Shown here piece by piece: positions 1 through 8,377 of a stretch of 12,676 nucleotides of DNA; positions within the stretch are counted from its first letter, which is position 1, and each line of letters opens with the position of its first letter. A model generated the notes under the pieces. That model made no database searches and was not told where the DNA came from. It was given only the letters and a program-made list of their open reading frames with translations. Location of the stretch: contig JBPCJT010000026.1 of assembly GCA_051005015.1 (NCBI GenBank), forward strand, positions 1-12,676. The letters are read 5' to 3'. The DNA is from JACMME01 sp051005015 (GTDB taxonomy: Bacteria > Gemmatimonadota > Gemmatimonadetes > Gemmatimonadales > Gemmatimonadaceae). The position numbers and the translations under genes were made by a program.

Positions 1-27
1 CTTGCCAATCCAAAGCGTTAACTTTTT

Positions 28-1980
28 TTGGTAAACCAATACCGCTCTACAGTTGATAATACTGCACTTGCTCTACAATTGATTACGCTGCTCTTCCGTT
101 ATCGCGCGATCATACTTATCGCGCTGCATTGCGTTCTGGTCGCCGCCGGATACACGCTCGCGTTTCTTCTGCGCTTCGAGTGGGTAATTCCGGCTGGCTT
201 CCTCAGGACATATGTCTGGACCTTGCCGGCCCTCGTAACACTCCGGCTGCTGGCGTTCGCCTATTTCAGATTGTACCAGGGCTGGTGGCGCTACGTCGGG
301 ATGCGCGATTTGTACGATTTGCTTAAAGCGGTCGCCGCCAGCTCTATCGTCTTCGTCGCCATCCTGTTGTTCGTTCGGTTTGAGCCCGGTGTGCCGCGCT
401 CAGTGCTGGTGCTCGATCCTCTTCTCACCGTAGGGTTGATCGGCGGCGTTCGCTTCGCCTTGCGCGCCATTCGCGAGCGGCGGCGGCCGCAATCATCTCC
501 GGGGGTGCGGAGAGTCCTGATAATCGGTGCGGGCGATGCCGGAGAACTGTTGCTTCGCGAGATGCACAACAACCCGCGCCTCCGCTACGCGCCGATAGGA
601 TTTGTGGACGATGACCAGCGGAAGGTCGGCTTCAGAATCCATGGCGTCGCGGTGCTGGGAACGACTTCGCGACTCATTGAGGTTCTTGTGGATCACCCGG
701 CTGACGAGCTCATCATAGCCATTCCGTCCGCCAAACGTGACCAGATGCAGGCTATCGTGAACCGCTGCCTCGAGTCTCGGCTGCCGTTCAAGATTATCCC
801 GGCCATAGCGGCTCTGACGGATGGCCAGGTGCACATGAGCGAGGTACGTCCGGTGCGGATCGAGGACTTGCTCGGTCGGGAACCGGTACAATTCGATGCG
901 ACCCAGATCCGAGCGGACATCGCGGGCCGCAGAATCCTCATTACAGGCGCGGGTGGCTCGATTGGTTCGGAGTTGGCTCGACAGATTGCCGCCTACGGGC
1001 CGGCTTCGATAGTGCTCCTGGAACGTGGCGAAAATGCGCTGTACCTCATCGAGCAGGAGCTTAAGCGCAAGCACGCAAGCCTGGATGTTCGCCCGGTAGT
1101 GACAGACGTCCGGGATCGTGAGGATGTGGCAAGCTTGTTTGGCGACGTAAGGCCCGAAATCGTGTACCACGCAGCTGCCTTCAAGCATGTGCCGATGATG
1201 GAAAGTCATATTGCACACGCGGTACACAACAACGTGTTCGGCACGTTCAACGTTGCGAGTGCGGCGGCTGAGCATGGCGCCAAATTCGTGCTGATATCGA
1301 CGGACAAAGCTGTGGTGCCGAGTAATGTCATGGGCGCCACCAAGCGGCTCGCGGAAAAGATCGTACTGTCGCTGAACCTGAAGGCCCACAGCCATTTTGT
1401 GGCTGTTCGCTTTGGCAACGTGCTGGGCAGTAACGGATCCGTGGTGCCGCTTTTCCAGGAGCAGATCGCGGACGGTGGGCCGGTCACGGTGACGCACCCT
1501 GACACGACGCGGTACTTCATGACGATTCCGGAAGCGGTTCAGCTGGTGCTGCAGGCTTCTGTACTGGAGGAGGCCCGCGACAAGATAGTCATGCTCGAGA
1601 TGGGCGAACCAATGAAAATCGTCGATCTCGCGCGCAATCTCATACGTCTCTCCGGGCGCGAGCCCGACCTGGACATTCCAATCGTCTTCACGGGGCTGAG
1701 GCCCGGTGAAAAGCTCCACGAGCAGCTGACATCGGATTTCGAGGAGACGATACCCACCAGGTACGAAAAAATCCGGGTCGTCAAAACGGAGTTGCCTCAA
1801 GCGATCGACCGCGGGCTTTCCCTCCTCTGGGATGCGGTGGAGTCGCGCGAAGACCGTGTAATTCTTCGTCGGCTGCAGGAAGTGGTGCCGGAATTCTCTC
1901 CACAGGCGGCGCTTCTGGCCAGCCTTCGCGAGCGGCTTGGAACTTCGGAGTCTCGGGCGCGAAACCGTACCGCGAGTTGA
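28..1980 (+). CDS. WbpM/CapD-type UDP-sugar 4,6-dehydratase with N-terminal membrane domain
   Basis: This is a membrane-anchored nucleotide-sugar dehydratase of about 650 residues, close to the size of WbpM-class proteins. Hydrophobic segments at about residues 28-50, 64-80, 100-117 and 125-146 form the membrane part. A first Rossmann-like domain carries GAGDAG at 167-172. The catalytic short-chain dehydrogenase domain carries TGAGGSIGSE at 306-315, STDK at 424-427 and MGATK at 435-439. Methionine sits where classical family members have the catalytic Tyr, as in the large WbpM-like subgroup (Ser-Met-Lys). By family knowledge it converts UDP-GlcNAc or a related UDP-sugar to the 4-keto-6-deoxy intermediate for deoxy-amino sugars; the substrate here is inferred. 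An in-frame stop at 19-21 means the gene is complete in the window. TTG at 28 is the earliest start and has no clear ribosome binding site, so the exact start is uncertain. The next gene begins at its stop codon. Confidence 0.9.
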   Translation: MVNQYRSTVDNTALALQLITLLFRYRAIILIALHCVLVAAGYTLAFLLRFEWVIPAGFLRTYVWTLPALVTLRLLAFAYFRLYQGWWRYVGMRDLYDLLKAVAASSIVFVAILLFVRFEPGVPRSVLVLDPLLTVGLIGGVRFALRAIRERRRPQSSPGVRRVLIIGAGDAGELLLREMHNNPRLRYAPIGFVDDDQRKVGFRIHGVAVLGTTSRLIEVLVDHPADELIIAIPSAKRDQMQAIVNRCLESRLPFKIIPAIAALTDGQVHMSEVRPVRIEDLLGREPVQFDATQIRADIAGRRILITGAGGSIGSELARQIAAYGPASIVLLERGENALYLIEQELKRKHASLDVRPVVTDVRDREDVASLFGDVRPEIVYHAAAFKHVPMMESHIAHAVHNNVFGTFNVASAAAEHGAKFVLISTDKAVVPSNVMGATKRLAEKIVLSLNLKAHSHFVAVRFGNVLGSNGSVVPLFQEQIADGGPVTVTHPDTTRYFMTIPEAVQLVLQASVLEEARDKIVMLEMGEPMKIVDLARNLIRLSGREPDLDIPIVFTGLRPGEKLHEQLTSDFEETIPTRYEKIRVVKTELPQAIDRGLSLLWDAVESREDRVILRRLQEVVPEFSPQAALLASLRERLGTSESRARNRTAS

Positions 1981-3590
1981 TGCGCCTGAACGCTATGCCC
2001 GGCGCGGTGGCCGCGCTGTTGGCGGCGGGGCCGCTCCTCGCCCAGCATAATCTGGTATCGATTCCACTCTCCGATCCGGTGTATGGCCAGATTGACGGTC
2101 TTCTCCGTCAAGGCTGCCGGGCGATGCTGATTTCGCCATTTCGTCCTTACCTGGCGTCCCAGATTCGCACTGCTGTCACTCTTGCGGAAGCGGAGAGTTC
2201 CTGCAGTGGAACCATTCGCGACGCCGTTGGTAAGCGGTTTTCGGCGGAGTCCGGTGGCACCGTCACATCCGATTCTCTGCGGAGTCGATTCGCTTTCGGC
2301 GCCGCCGCGACCTTGCGCACGACAGCGCGGCGCGACATGGAGTACCGCCCGCTATGGCGCGACATACGCGTGGATTCCGCTGGTGACCCGGTTGCAGTCG
2401 GGATTGTCCGGGCCCGGGTTACCTGGAATGGCGGCGAACGCCTCGTAGCGGTCGCAGAAGCGTATGGACAGAGTAGCAGAACCAACGATCCGCGGGTGAG
2501 GGGGCGTGGATTTCGGCAGAGCGAAGCTGTCGTGGATTTCGCGGATTCGTACGTCAACGGAAACATCGGTCCTCTGGTAGTGTCACTGGGCAGATCGGAT
2601 GAGGCCTGGCTTGCAGAGGCGAACGAGTCGCTGGTGCTCTCCGCGCACGGGCCACCTTTCGATAGACTGAGTGCGGCTGCCCGATGGCGCCGATTCGAGG
2701 CCCGGGCGCTTTTTTCTTCACTCAACGATGTCGTCCTGGATACGCGGGATGCACTGGAAGTGGGTATTCCTCCTCAGCGCGTACATCGCTTTCTTGCAGC
2801 GCACGCGCTTACCTTTCGCCCTTCCGCATCCCTGGAGTTCACTCTTGGGGAAACGGCGCTCCTGACTCGCAGGGGCGCCGGCGTCGATCTGGCGTTCCTC
2901 AATCCTGTAATGCTCTACGTTGTTTCCGAGAATGATACCAGCCGAGCTGGTGGTGCCGCTGACGGGAATAACCTCACGGCGTTCGGTTCCGTGCGTGCTG
3001 TTCGTGGCCGCGCCAGCGCTGCCGCCGAAGTGGTGGTCGACGACATCCAGATCGACGGCAAGGATCGCAAGAATGTTCCGGACCAACTCGCGTGGCGGGT
3101 CGCCGCGAGCATCGGCATCCCCCTGGTGGTGCCCGCGAGCATCGGAGTGGAATACAAACGGATCGGGAGCTTCACCTACCTTCGTCGCTCGTATGCCGAG
3201 GTATATCAGCAGTACGACAATCCGCTCGGCTCCGAGCTTGGCCCGGATGCGGATCTCTTTCGAGCCTCTGGCGAAGTGTGGGGAAACGGGCGTCTTCGCT
3301 TTGGCGGGCGAGTCGGACGCTGGCGGCGCGGCGCTCAGCGCATAGACATGCGTCCCGCCGAGGGTGCGTTTGGCCATGCCGGTGACCCCTTTCCGTCAGT
3401 TGCCGGCAGCCGACCTTCGGCTCAGAGTGCGTGGCTTGGCGACATATCGGCAGAGTTCCTCGATCGCGTGCTTCCCATTACGATTCGAGCGGAAGTCGCT
3501 CAAGTCGATAACGTGAACAATCAGCCGGCTCAGTCGGCAACCTATTTTAGAGCATCCCTTGTCGGCACATATCAGTTCCGCTATCCGTAG
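1980..3590 (+). CDS. wzi: Wzi-family capsule assembly outer-membrane protein
   Basis: This is a secreted protein of 536 residues, probably an outer-membrane beta-barrel of the Wzi family, which helps hold or assemble surface polysaccharide. The N-terminus (MRLNAMPGAVAALLAAGPLLA, with cleavage likely after the final Ala) looks like a signal peptide. The first part of the mature protein contains a DPVYGQIDGLLRQG-type segment, typical of the start of these barrels. The body alternates polar and hydrophobic residues, and the chain ends in an aromatic-rich strand (YQFRYP) like an outer-membrane beta-signal. I chose ATG at 1980, which overlaps the preceding TGA by one base (translational coupling); TTG at 1977 is an alternative. 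The position between a dehydratase and a Wza-like gene supports the assignment. Sequence divergence within the family is high, so the family call rests on architecture, N-terminal motif and context. Confidence 0.78.
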   Translation: MRLNAMPGAVAALLAAGPLLAQHNLVSIPLSDPVYGQIDGLLRQGCRAMLISPFRPYLASQIRTAVTLAEAESSCSGTIRDAVGKRFSAESGGTVTSDSLRSRFAFGAAATLRTTARRDMEYRPLWRDIRVDSAGDPVAVGIVRARVTWNGGERLVAVAEAYGQSSRTNDPRVRGRGFRQSEAVVDFADSYVNGNIGPLVVSLGRSDEAWLAEANESLVLSAHGPPFDRLSAAARWRRFEARALFSSLNDVVLDTRDALEVGIPPQRVHRFLAAHALTFRPSASLEFTLGETALLTRRGAGVDLAFLNPVMLYVVSENDTSRAGGAADGNNLTAFGSVRAVRGRASAAAEVVVDDIQIDGKDRKNVPDQLAWRVAASIGIPLVVPASIGVEYKRIGSFTYLRRSYAEVYQQYDNPLGSELGPDADLFRASGEVWGNGRLRFGGRVGRWRRGAQRIDMRPAEGAFGHAGDPFPSVAGSRPSAQSAWLGDISAEFLDRVLPITIRAEVAQVDNVNNQPAQSATYFRASLVGTYQFRYP

Positions 3591-4242
3591 GCGCGCGCTT
3601 GGCGTGTCACTTCTTCTGGCATGCGCTGCATCGCTCGAAGGGCAGAATCGTGCTGTGGCGGGCATGGACACCGTTCGCGAGCAGAATGTCGGTGTGCTCC
3701 GTCCGGGGGATGCGCTTCGAGTCATTGTCTTTCGCGACAAGGAGCTCAGCGGTGAGTATCCCATCGACAGCAGAGGCTACGTTCAAATTCCTGGGTTGGG
3801 AGACATCCTGGTGGGGGGACTGACGCCCTTCGCCGCCAGGGAGCGGCTTCGGGAGCAGATGTTGGCCCGGGGCATTTCCCGGGAACCGGAACTGGCCGTG
3901 CAGCCGTTACTGCGCGTTTCCGTGCTTGGCGAGGTGCGCGCACCCGGTCCGTTCGCGGTAGAGCCAGGGACTACGCTTCTTCAGGTGTTGACACGAGCGG
4001 GCGGGCCGTCCGAGCGAGCGGACCTTCGCAAGGCGCAGGTAGTTCGCGACGGAAAGTCCATTCGGGTGGACCTTGAAAGCGCGTTGGCTGGAAGCGTTGC
4101 TGGCCGGTACTCGCTGTTTTCCAACGATGTGCTCTACGTGCCGCGGAAGAGAGGCATCAATCGCGAGCTTGTCGGTTTCGCTCTCAGTGGTATTGGCACT
4201 CTTGTGTCGCTTATCACGCTGGTCGCGACGCTGCGTCGCTAG
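3559..4242 (+). CDS. wza: Wza-family polysaccharide export lipoprotein (short, single SLBB domain)
   Basis: This is the periplasmic/outer-membrane export protein of the polysaccharide pathway, 227 residues. The N-terminus has a basic patch (RRR at 10-12), a hydrophobic stretch and a plausible lipobox, LLAC with Cys22, in line with Wza being a lipoprotein. The polysaccharide export domain spans about 45-118 (LRPGDALRVIVFRDKELSG onward). One SLBB-type domain follows (VSVLGEVRAPGPFAVEPGTT, about 120-196). A hydrophobic C-terminal helix at about 203-224 probably corresponds to the pore-forming helix. E. coli Wza is considerably longer with more ring domains, so this is a minimal version. The TTG start at 3559 lies inside the end of the upstream gene (32-base overlap). 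I prefer it because a start at GTG 3604 would remove the basic part of the signal peptide. No good ribosome binding site is visible, so it is probably translationally coupled. Confidence 0.88.
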   Translation: MSAHISSAIRRRALGVSLLLACAASLEGQNRAVAGMDTVREQNVGVLRPGDALRVIVFRDKELSGEYPIDSRGYVQIPGLGDILVGGLTPFAARERLREQMLARGISREPELAVQPLLRVSVLGEVRAPGPFAVEPGTTLLQVLTRAGGPSERADLRKAQVVRDGKSIRVDLESALAGSVAGRYSLFSNDVLYVPRKRGINRELVGFALSGIGTLVSLITLVATLRR

Positions 4243-4285
4243 TGTTAGCGACATTTCGGACCGAGTGCATTAGTTTTTGTACTAT

Positions 4286-6700
4286 ATGAGTGAATACGCT
4301 GACGAATTGCAGCCTGAGGCTTTGGGCTCCCGCGAGCCCGACCGCGCCTTAGCCGTTCGGAATGCGATTGCCGCGATTCGCCACCGCTGGTGGCTCGTGC
4401 TGGGAGTCTTTGCCGCTATCGTCGCTACTTCCATGTGGCGCACGTCTCGCGAGACTCGCCTGTACCAGGCATCAGCGGTCATACAGATCGAGGATGAATC
4501 CGGTCCGGTTGCCGCCCAGAGCGCTCCAACGCCAACCAGCTGGCGCATCGATCCCATGCAATCGGCGCAGGAGATCATCAAGAGCAAGGAGATCGCCGAG
4601 CGGGTGTCTCGTGAGCTTGGACTCCAACTCGTTATTACCCAACCCCAAAAAACACAGCGCAGCAGAGTTTTCGGAGAAACGACGCCGATAGTCGACTCCT
4701 CGCTCAAGTTCGCGGACTTTCTGCTGCGCTTTGGAGACTCCGGCTACGGGCTTACACAGAACGGCCAAACGCTGGATTCAGCCGCGTATGGTGAGACGGT
4801 AGCGGGGGGCGGAATTCAGCTCTCCGTACCGGTGCGGCCGGAAATCGGCAAAGCCGAAGCGGTGCTCTCGGTCATTCCATTGAGTGGCGCTGCCGGCGCC
4901 GTGCGTGGCGGTATCCTCACGAAGGGACGCCCCCAGACCAACATCATCGAGATCACTTACACGGGTCCCGATCCGTTCACCGTGCAGCAGATAGCCAACT
5001 CCGTCGCGCGGGAATATCGCGAGTTCTCCAGTGAAGACCGCCGGAAAGTCGCTCGCGCGAAAACGCTCACTATCGAAGAACGGCTGGTCGAGCAGCGCCG
5101 GCGTCTGGACTCGGCACAGCAGCAGCTCAAGCGTTTTAAGGAGGGTGCTCAGCTTGGCAACGTTACGGCCGAGCAGACTTCCCTGATCCAGTCCATAAAC
5201 CGGTTCGAGGGGGAGCGTGATGCCGTGCTCGTCGAGCGCGGCATCTACCAGCAGCTTCTCGGGAGGGTCTCGGCCGCGGACACGACCACAGAAGATCTGC
5301 GCAAGCTTGGAGGCACCGCAGCCATTGAGAGCAACCCGTACATAGCCAGTCTTTTCACGCAATGGTTTGATCTCGTCAAGCGCCGCTCGGAGCTGATAAC
5401 GCAGGAACGACGCGGCACCGGTTACCGGGACGTTGAGGCTACCGACAGCCTCATCGCGGCCACCAAGAGCGATCTGCAGCAGGCCAGCGGACTTTACCTG
5501 CGAAACCTCCAATCGCGCATAGAATCATTCGAGGCGCGCATTGCGTCTCTGCGAGCCGAGTTGACGAAATACCCGGCGCTGGAGGCATCCGAGGCGAACC
5601 TTCTTGGCGACGTCCGAACCCTGCAGCGAGTATACGACGAGCTCAATTCGGAGCATCAGCGAGCGCTGATCAGCCAATCGGTGGACGGAAGCCGCGTGCG
5701 AATAGTCGACGAAGCGGGGCGTCCAGCCGCTCCGATCTCGCCTAACCGCCGGCGCGCTGCCATGACCGCGATGATCCTGGGACTGCTACTGGGCCTGGCG
5801 GGCGCCGTGGCCGTGGAGCAGCTGGACGATTCGGTGAAATCTCCCGACGAGATCCGCGACCAGATCGGCCTTTCAGTACTCGGTACGATTCCCGGCATCA
5901 AGACAGGCGGTGCCCGTGCCGACACGCGCGACGGTCACAGGCTGGTCACACATATAGATCCAAGGTCTCCCGTTGCGGAAGCTTATCGATCGTTGAGGAC
6001 GAACCTGGCATTCGCTCGCGCGCACGAGGCGCTTCGCACCATCGTGCTCACGAGCCCGGGTCCCGCCGATGGCAAGTCCACCACAGTGGCAAATCTGGCG
6101 ATCACTTTTGCTCAGCAGGGGCAGCGGACGCTGCTGATCGATGCCGATCTCCGCCGTGCAGTGCTCGACAAGCTGTTCGAGGTACCGCGTGAACCCGGTC
6201 TCACCGATGTTCTCGTCGGGAAGGCGAATCTTGAATCAAGCGTCAGTGCAACCGCTATTCCAAACCTGTCGGTTCTCGGCAGCGGTCCGTTTCCTCCAAA
6301 TCCATCGGAGCTGCTCGGATCGGCTCGCATGCGTGAAGTGCTGCGTGAGGCAAAGGAAAGCTTCGACGTGGTACTGCTCGACTCGCCGCCGCTCCTCGCG
6401 GTAACGGATGCAGCGGTTCTTTCCACGCTCGTCGACGGTGCAATCCTCGTCATTCGCATAGGATCGACAGCGCGAACGGCTGTCCGCAGGGCGATTGGCC
6501 AGCTTCACACGGTGCACGGGCGCGTGGTGGGCTCCGTGCTGAATGATGTTGATTTCAGAAGCGGGGTTTATGGCGGTCAATATGGATACTACTATTACTA
6601 TTACTATGGCCAGGACGGCCATCGAAACGGCAGGGGGGTTCTCGATCGGGTCAGGCGTCTAACCGGTCTCGGCACCGCAGGACGGGGCCGGTCCTCGTAA
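4286..6700 (+). CDS. wzc: Wzc-type polysaccharide co-polymerase with BY-kinase domain
   Basis: This inner-membrane regulator of chain length and export is fused to a bacterial tyrosine autokinase. Numbered from ATG 4286 (804 residues), it has a first membrane helix at about 35-51 (WWLVLGVFAAIVATSM). A Wzz-type periplasmic domain follows, then a Gln/Arg-rich coiled coil at about 255-310 and 400-460, and a second helix at about 493-511. The cytoplasmic kinase has Walker A GPADGKSTT (Lys597), Walker A' LLIDADLRR (Asp619, Asp621) and Walker B VVLLDSPP (Asp699). The C-terminus carries a Tyr cluster (Tyr766 and Tyr768-774), the expected autophosphorylation site. By family knowledge, phosphorylation of this tail controls oligomerisation and export with Wza. 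TTG at 4277 is an alternative start; neither start has an obvious Shine-Dalgarno. The gene is 43 bases after wza and 12 bases before the next gene. Confidence 0.93.
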   Translation: MSEYADELQPEALGSREPDRALAVRNAIAAIRHRWWLVLGVFAAIVATSMWRTSRETRLYQASAVIQIEDESGPVAAQSAPTPTSWRIDPMQSAQEIIKSKEIAERVSRELGLQLVITQPQKTQRSRVFGETTPIVDSSLKFADFLLRFGDSGYGLTQNGQTLDSAAYGETVAGGGIQLSVPVRPEIGKAEAVLSVIPLSGAAGAVRGGILTKGRPQTNIIEITYTGPDPFTVQQIANSVAREYREFSSEDRRKVARAKTLTIEERLVEQRRRLDSAQQQLKRFKEGAQLGNVTAEQTSLIQSINRFEGERDAVLVERGIYQQLLGRVSAADTTTEDLRKLGGTAAIESNPYIASLFTQWFDLVKRRSELITQERRGTGYRDVEATDSLIAATKSDLQQASGLYLRNLQSRIESFEARIASLRAELTKYPALEASEANLLGDVRTLQRVYDELNSEHQRALISQSVDGSRVRIVDEAGRPAAPISPNRRRAAMTAMILGLLLGLAGAVAVEQLDDSVKSPDEIRDQIGLSVLGTIPGIKTGGARADTRDGHRLVTHIDPRSPVAEAYRSLRTNLAFARAHEALRTIVLTSPGPADGKSTTVANLAITFAQQGQRTLLIDADLRRAVLDKLFEVPREPGLTDVLVGKANLESSVSATAIPNLSVLGSGPFPPNPSELLGSARMREVLREAKESFDVVLLDSPPLLAVTDAAVLSTLVDGAILVIRIGSTARTAVRRAIGQLHTVHGRVVGSVLNDVDFRSGVYGGQYGYYYYYYYGQDGHRNGRGVLDRVRRLTGLGTAGRGRSS
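6587..6607 (+). repeat. Seven consecutive Tyr codons in the Wzc tail
   Basis: A run of alternating TAC and TAT codons encodes seven consecutive tyrosines, with another Tyr two codons upstream. It is the C-terminal tyrosine cluster of the BY-kinase. As a near trinucleotide repeat it could be length-variable between strains. Confidence 0.85.
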
Positions 6701-6712
6701 ACTGAGTCGGAA

Positions 6713-8377
6713 ATGTGGTTGGCAATGCAATCAGCATTTGAACTCAGTGCCCGGGGATCGACGTCGGCTTTGCGACGGGCAGCAGAAATGACACCGGCAC
6801 CCGCCAGCGCTCCCTTTCGCGTTGGACGGATGCCCGTCTCGGCAATCGCGTTACGCCTGGCGTTCGGCATGGACCGGGGGCTCGACGACGTACACGATTG
6901 GGCGAAGCTGTTCGAAGTTGCCCGGAGCGAGCGGTGTGCCGCGCTCGCATGGACTCGCTGCGGTGAAGCTATTCGCCGTCATGCCCCGCCCGAACTTGCG
7001 GAGCGCTGGCGGCTTCTATTTCGCGATATTTCCATACGCGGCCACGCGCAGTTTGCCGAATCGGCCACTTCGTCTGCCAGACTTTCGCAGGCAGGAGTGA
7101 CACCAATCCTTCTGAAAGGTATGCTGTTAGCCCACCGCTTGTACGGTGATGCGACGGTAAGGGCATGCACGGACATCGATTGGTTCATCCCCGCCATGGA
7201 CCGGCTCGCCACGCGGGCGTTGCTCACCGAGAAGACCGGGTGGCGTCACTACGATGGTGAGCTCCCATGGGATGAGGCGCTCGAGCGCCAAACTTCGCAC
7301 GGAAACTTCCATCTCGAGATTCACTCCACGCTCCTGCACCGGAGGTTCTCGTACCTTCCAGTTCTTCTTCCGGAGAGTGAAGCCGTGGTGCTGAATGGCC
7401 AGACGCATTTGCGCCATAGCGGAAACGGAGTTCCCGGGTACCTGGCGATGCACCTGGCGTCTCATGCTTTTCCGCCACTGCTGTGGTTCGTGGATTTCGC
7501 TACCCTGTGGGACTCGCTTACCGAACCGGAGCGTGGCGGCGCGCGCCGCGCTGCCGAAAAAGCGGGGTTGCGGCGATATCTTGCCTGGGCGTGCGACGTG
7601 ACTGCCGCTGCCCGGCGAGCATCGGAGGGAGAATCGCGATCGCAACGCCGAATAGGGATCAGGCGGGACAGTCGTACTGACTCACATCCGTTTTGGCGTC
7701 ACGTTCGCCTTGCGCCGACAGCCGGAACGGCGCTCAAGGCGGTCCGGTCATGGATAGCGCCTCCGTGGGTGGAAGGGGCTTCCATTCGCATTGCGGCGCG
7801 TATTCCAGGGCGCATCCTGCATTACTGGAGAGCGACTTTGCCGCAGTCTCGCCGGGTTTTGGGAGCAACCTCCAGGAATCGCGACGGCGTAAGCCGCGCA
7901 TGGGCCAGCGCGAGAGTTACGGAGGTTGCCGGCAGCACAATGCTCCAGGTGGTTGGCGAGGTGGTGAGGGAGGGAGGTGAGATGTGGATCGTCACTACGG
8001 GCAAGAGCATGCTGCCGACCATCGCGCCGGGCGATCGTGTTCTGCTTGGCGCGCCGAAGGGCGTTCGCAGGGGTCACATCGTACTGGCGGCGGTGAATGG
8101 CCTGCCGCTCCTGCACCGCGTCGTTTCTGCTGCCGGCGGAACGATCGTGACGCGCGGGGACGGATGCGAGACAAATGACCGAGGCGTGCCGCAGTCATGC
8201 GTTGTCGCGCGGGCAGTGGCCCTGAAAAACAATGCGGGGGTGAGCTCGCTCAGCCCAACCCTTCGCTTCGGCGGACGGGCTCTGCTGAGATTCGCGCGGT
8301 CTGGTGCACGACTAATCATTGCGCGTCGCGTACAGGCCCAGCTGGCTCGTGAAAGGAGTGCGCGACGATGGGCGTGA
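6713..8377 (+). CDS. Nucleotidyltransferase-fold protein fused to a C-terminal S26-type (Ser/His) peptidase domain
   Basis: This is a two-domain protein of up to 554 residues. The first part (about 41-385) matches the uncharacterised nucleotidyltransferase family found near HPrK-like and PqqD-like genes. LKGMLLAHRLYGD at 134-146 is followed by RACTDIDWFI (150-159), whose Asp154 and Asp156 would bind metal. HLEIH at 200-204 supplies a likely third acidic residue (Glu202). The last part (about 424-505) resembles the soluble core of S24/S26 peptidases. TGKSMLPTI has Ser432 as nucleophile, LLHRVV has His468 where SipW/Sec11-type enzymes have His, and TRGDG (480-484) is followed by a D..VP element. 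No membrane helix is seen, unlike normal signal peptidases. Substrates are unknown; I infer peptide decoration and leader removal. The start is uncertain: ATG 6713 has a weak ribosome site, with ATG 6788 or 6830 as alternatives. It overlaps the next gene by ten bases. Confidence 0.8.
   Translation: MWLAMQSAFELSARGSTSALRRAAEMTPAPASAPFRVGRMPVSAIALRLAFGMDRGLDDVHDWAKLFEVARSERCAALAWTRCGEAIRRHAPPELAERWRLLFRDISIRGHAQFAESATSSARLSQAGVTPILLKGMLLAHRLYGDATVRACTDIDWFIPAMDRLATRALLTEKTGWRHYDGELPWDEALERQTSHGNFHLEIHSTLLHRRFSYLPVLLPESEAVVLNGQTHLRHSGNGVPGYLAMHLASHAFPPLLWFVDFATLWDSLTEPERGGARRAAEKAGLRRYLAWACDVTAAARRASEGESRSQRRIGIRRDSRTDSHPFWRHVRLAPTAGTALKAVRSWIAPPWVEGASIRIAARIPGRILHYWRATLPQSRRVLGATSRNRDGVSRAWASARVTEVAGSTMLQVVGEVVREGGEMWIVTTGKSMLPTIAPGDRVLLGAPKGVRRGHIVLAAVNGLPLLHRVVSAAGGTIVTRGDGCETNDRGVPQSCVVARAVALKNNAGVSSLSPTLRFGGRALLRFARSGARLIIARRVQAQLARERSARRWA
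7973..7984 (+). promoter_or_regulatory. Strong internal Shine-Dalgarno and ATG before the peptidase domain
   Basis: GGAGGTGA at 7973-7980 is a near-perfect complement of the 16S rRNA 3' end. It sits just upstream of an in-frame ATG at 7982 (Met424 of the fusion). It could allow the S26-type peptidase domain to be made as a separate 131-residue protein as well as part of the fusion. The spacing from GGAGG to ATG is four bases, slightly short. It could be chance in a Gly/Glu-coding stretch. Confidence 0.5.

Noticed and set aside
493..1800. A long open frame on the minus strand (435 codons) inside the dehydratase gene
   Set aside because: It lies antisense to a gene with clear catalytic motifs, its translation is rich in Arg/His with no recognisable domain, and such frames are expected in GC-rich coding DNA.
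2147..2725. Minus-strand open frame opposite the Wzi-like gene
   Set aside because: Low-complexity Ser/Arg/Thr-rich translation with no motif; antisense shadow of the plus-strand gene.
4778..5512. Minus-strand open frame of 244 codons opposite wzc
   Set aside because: Antisense to the well-supported coiled-coil region of Wzc; no domain or ribosome site seen.
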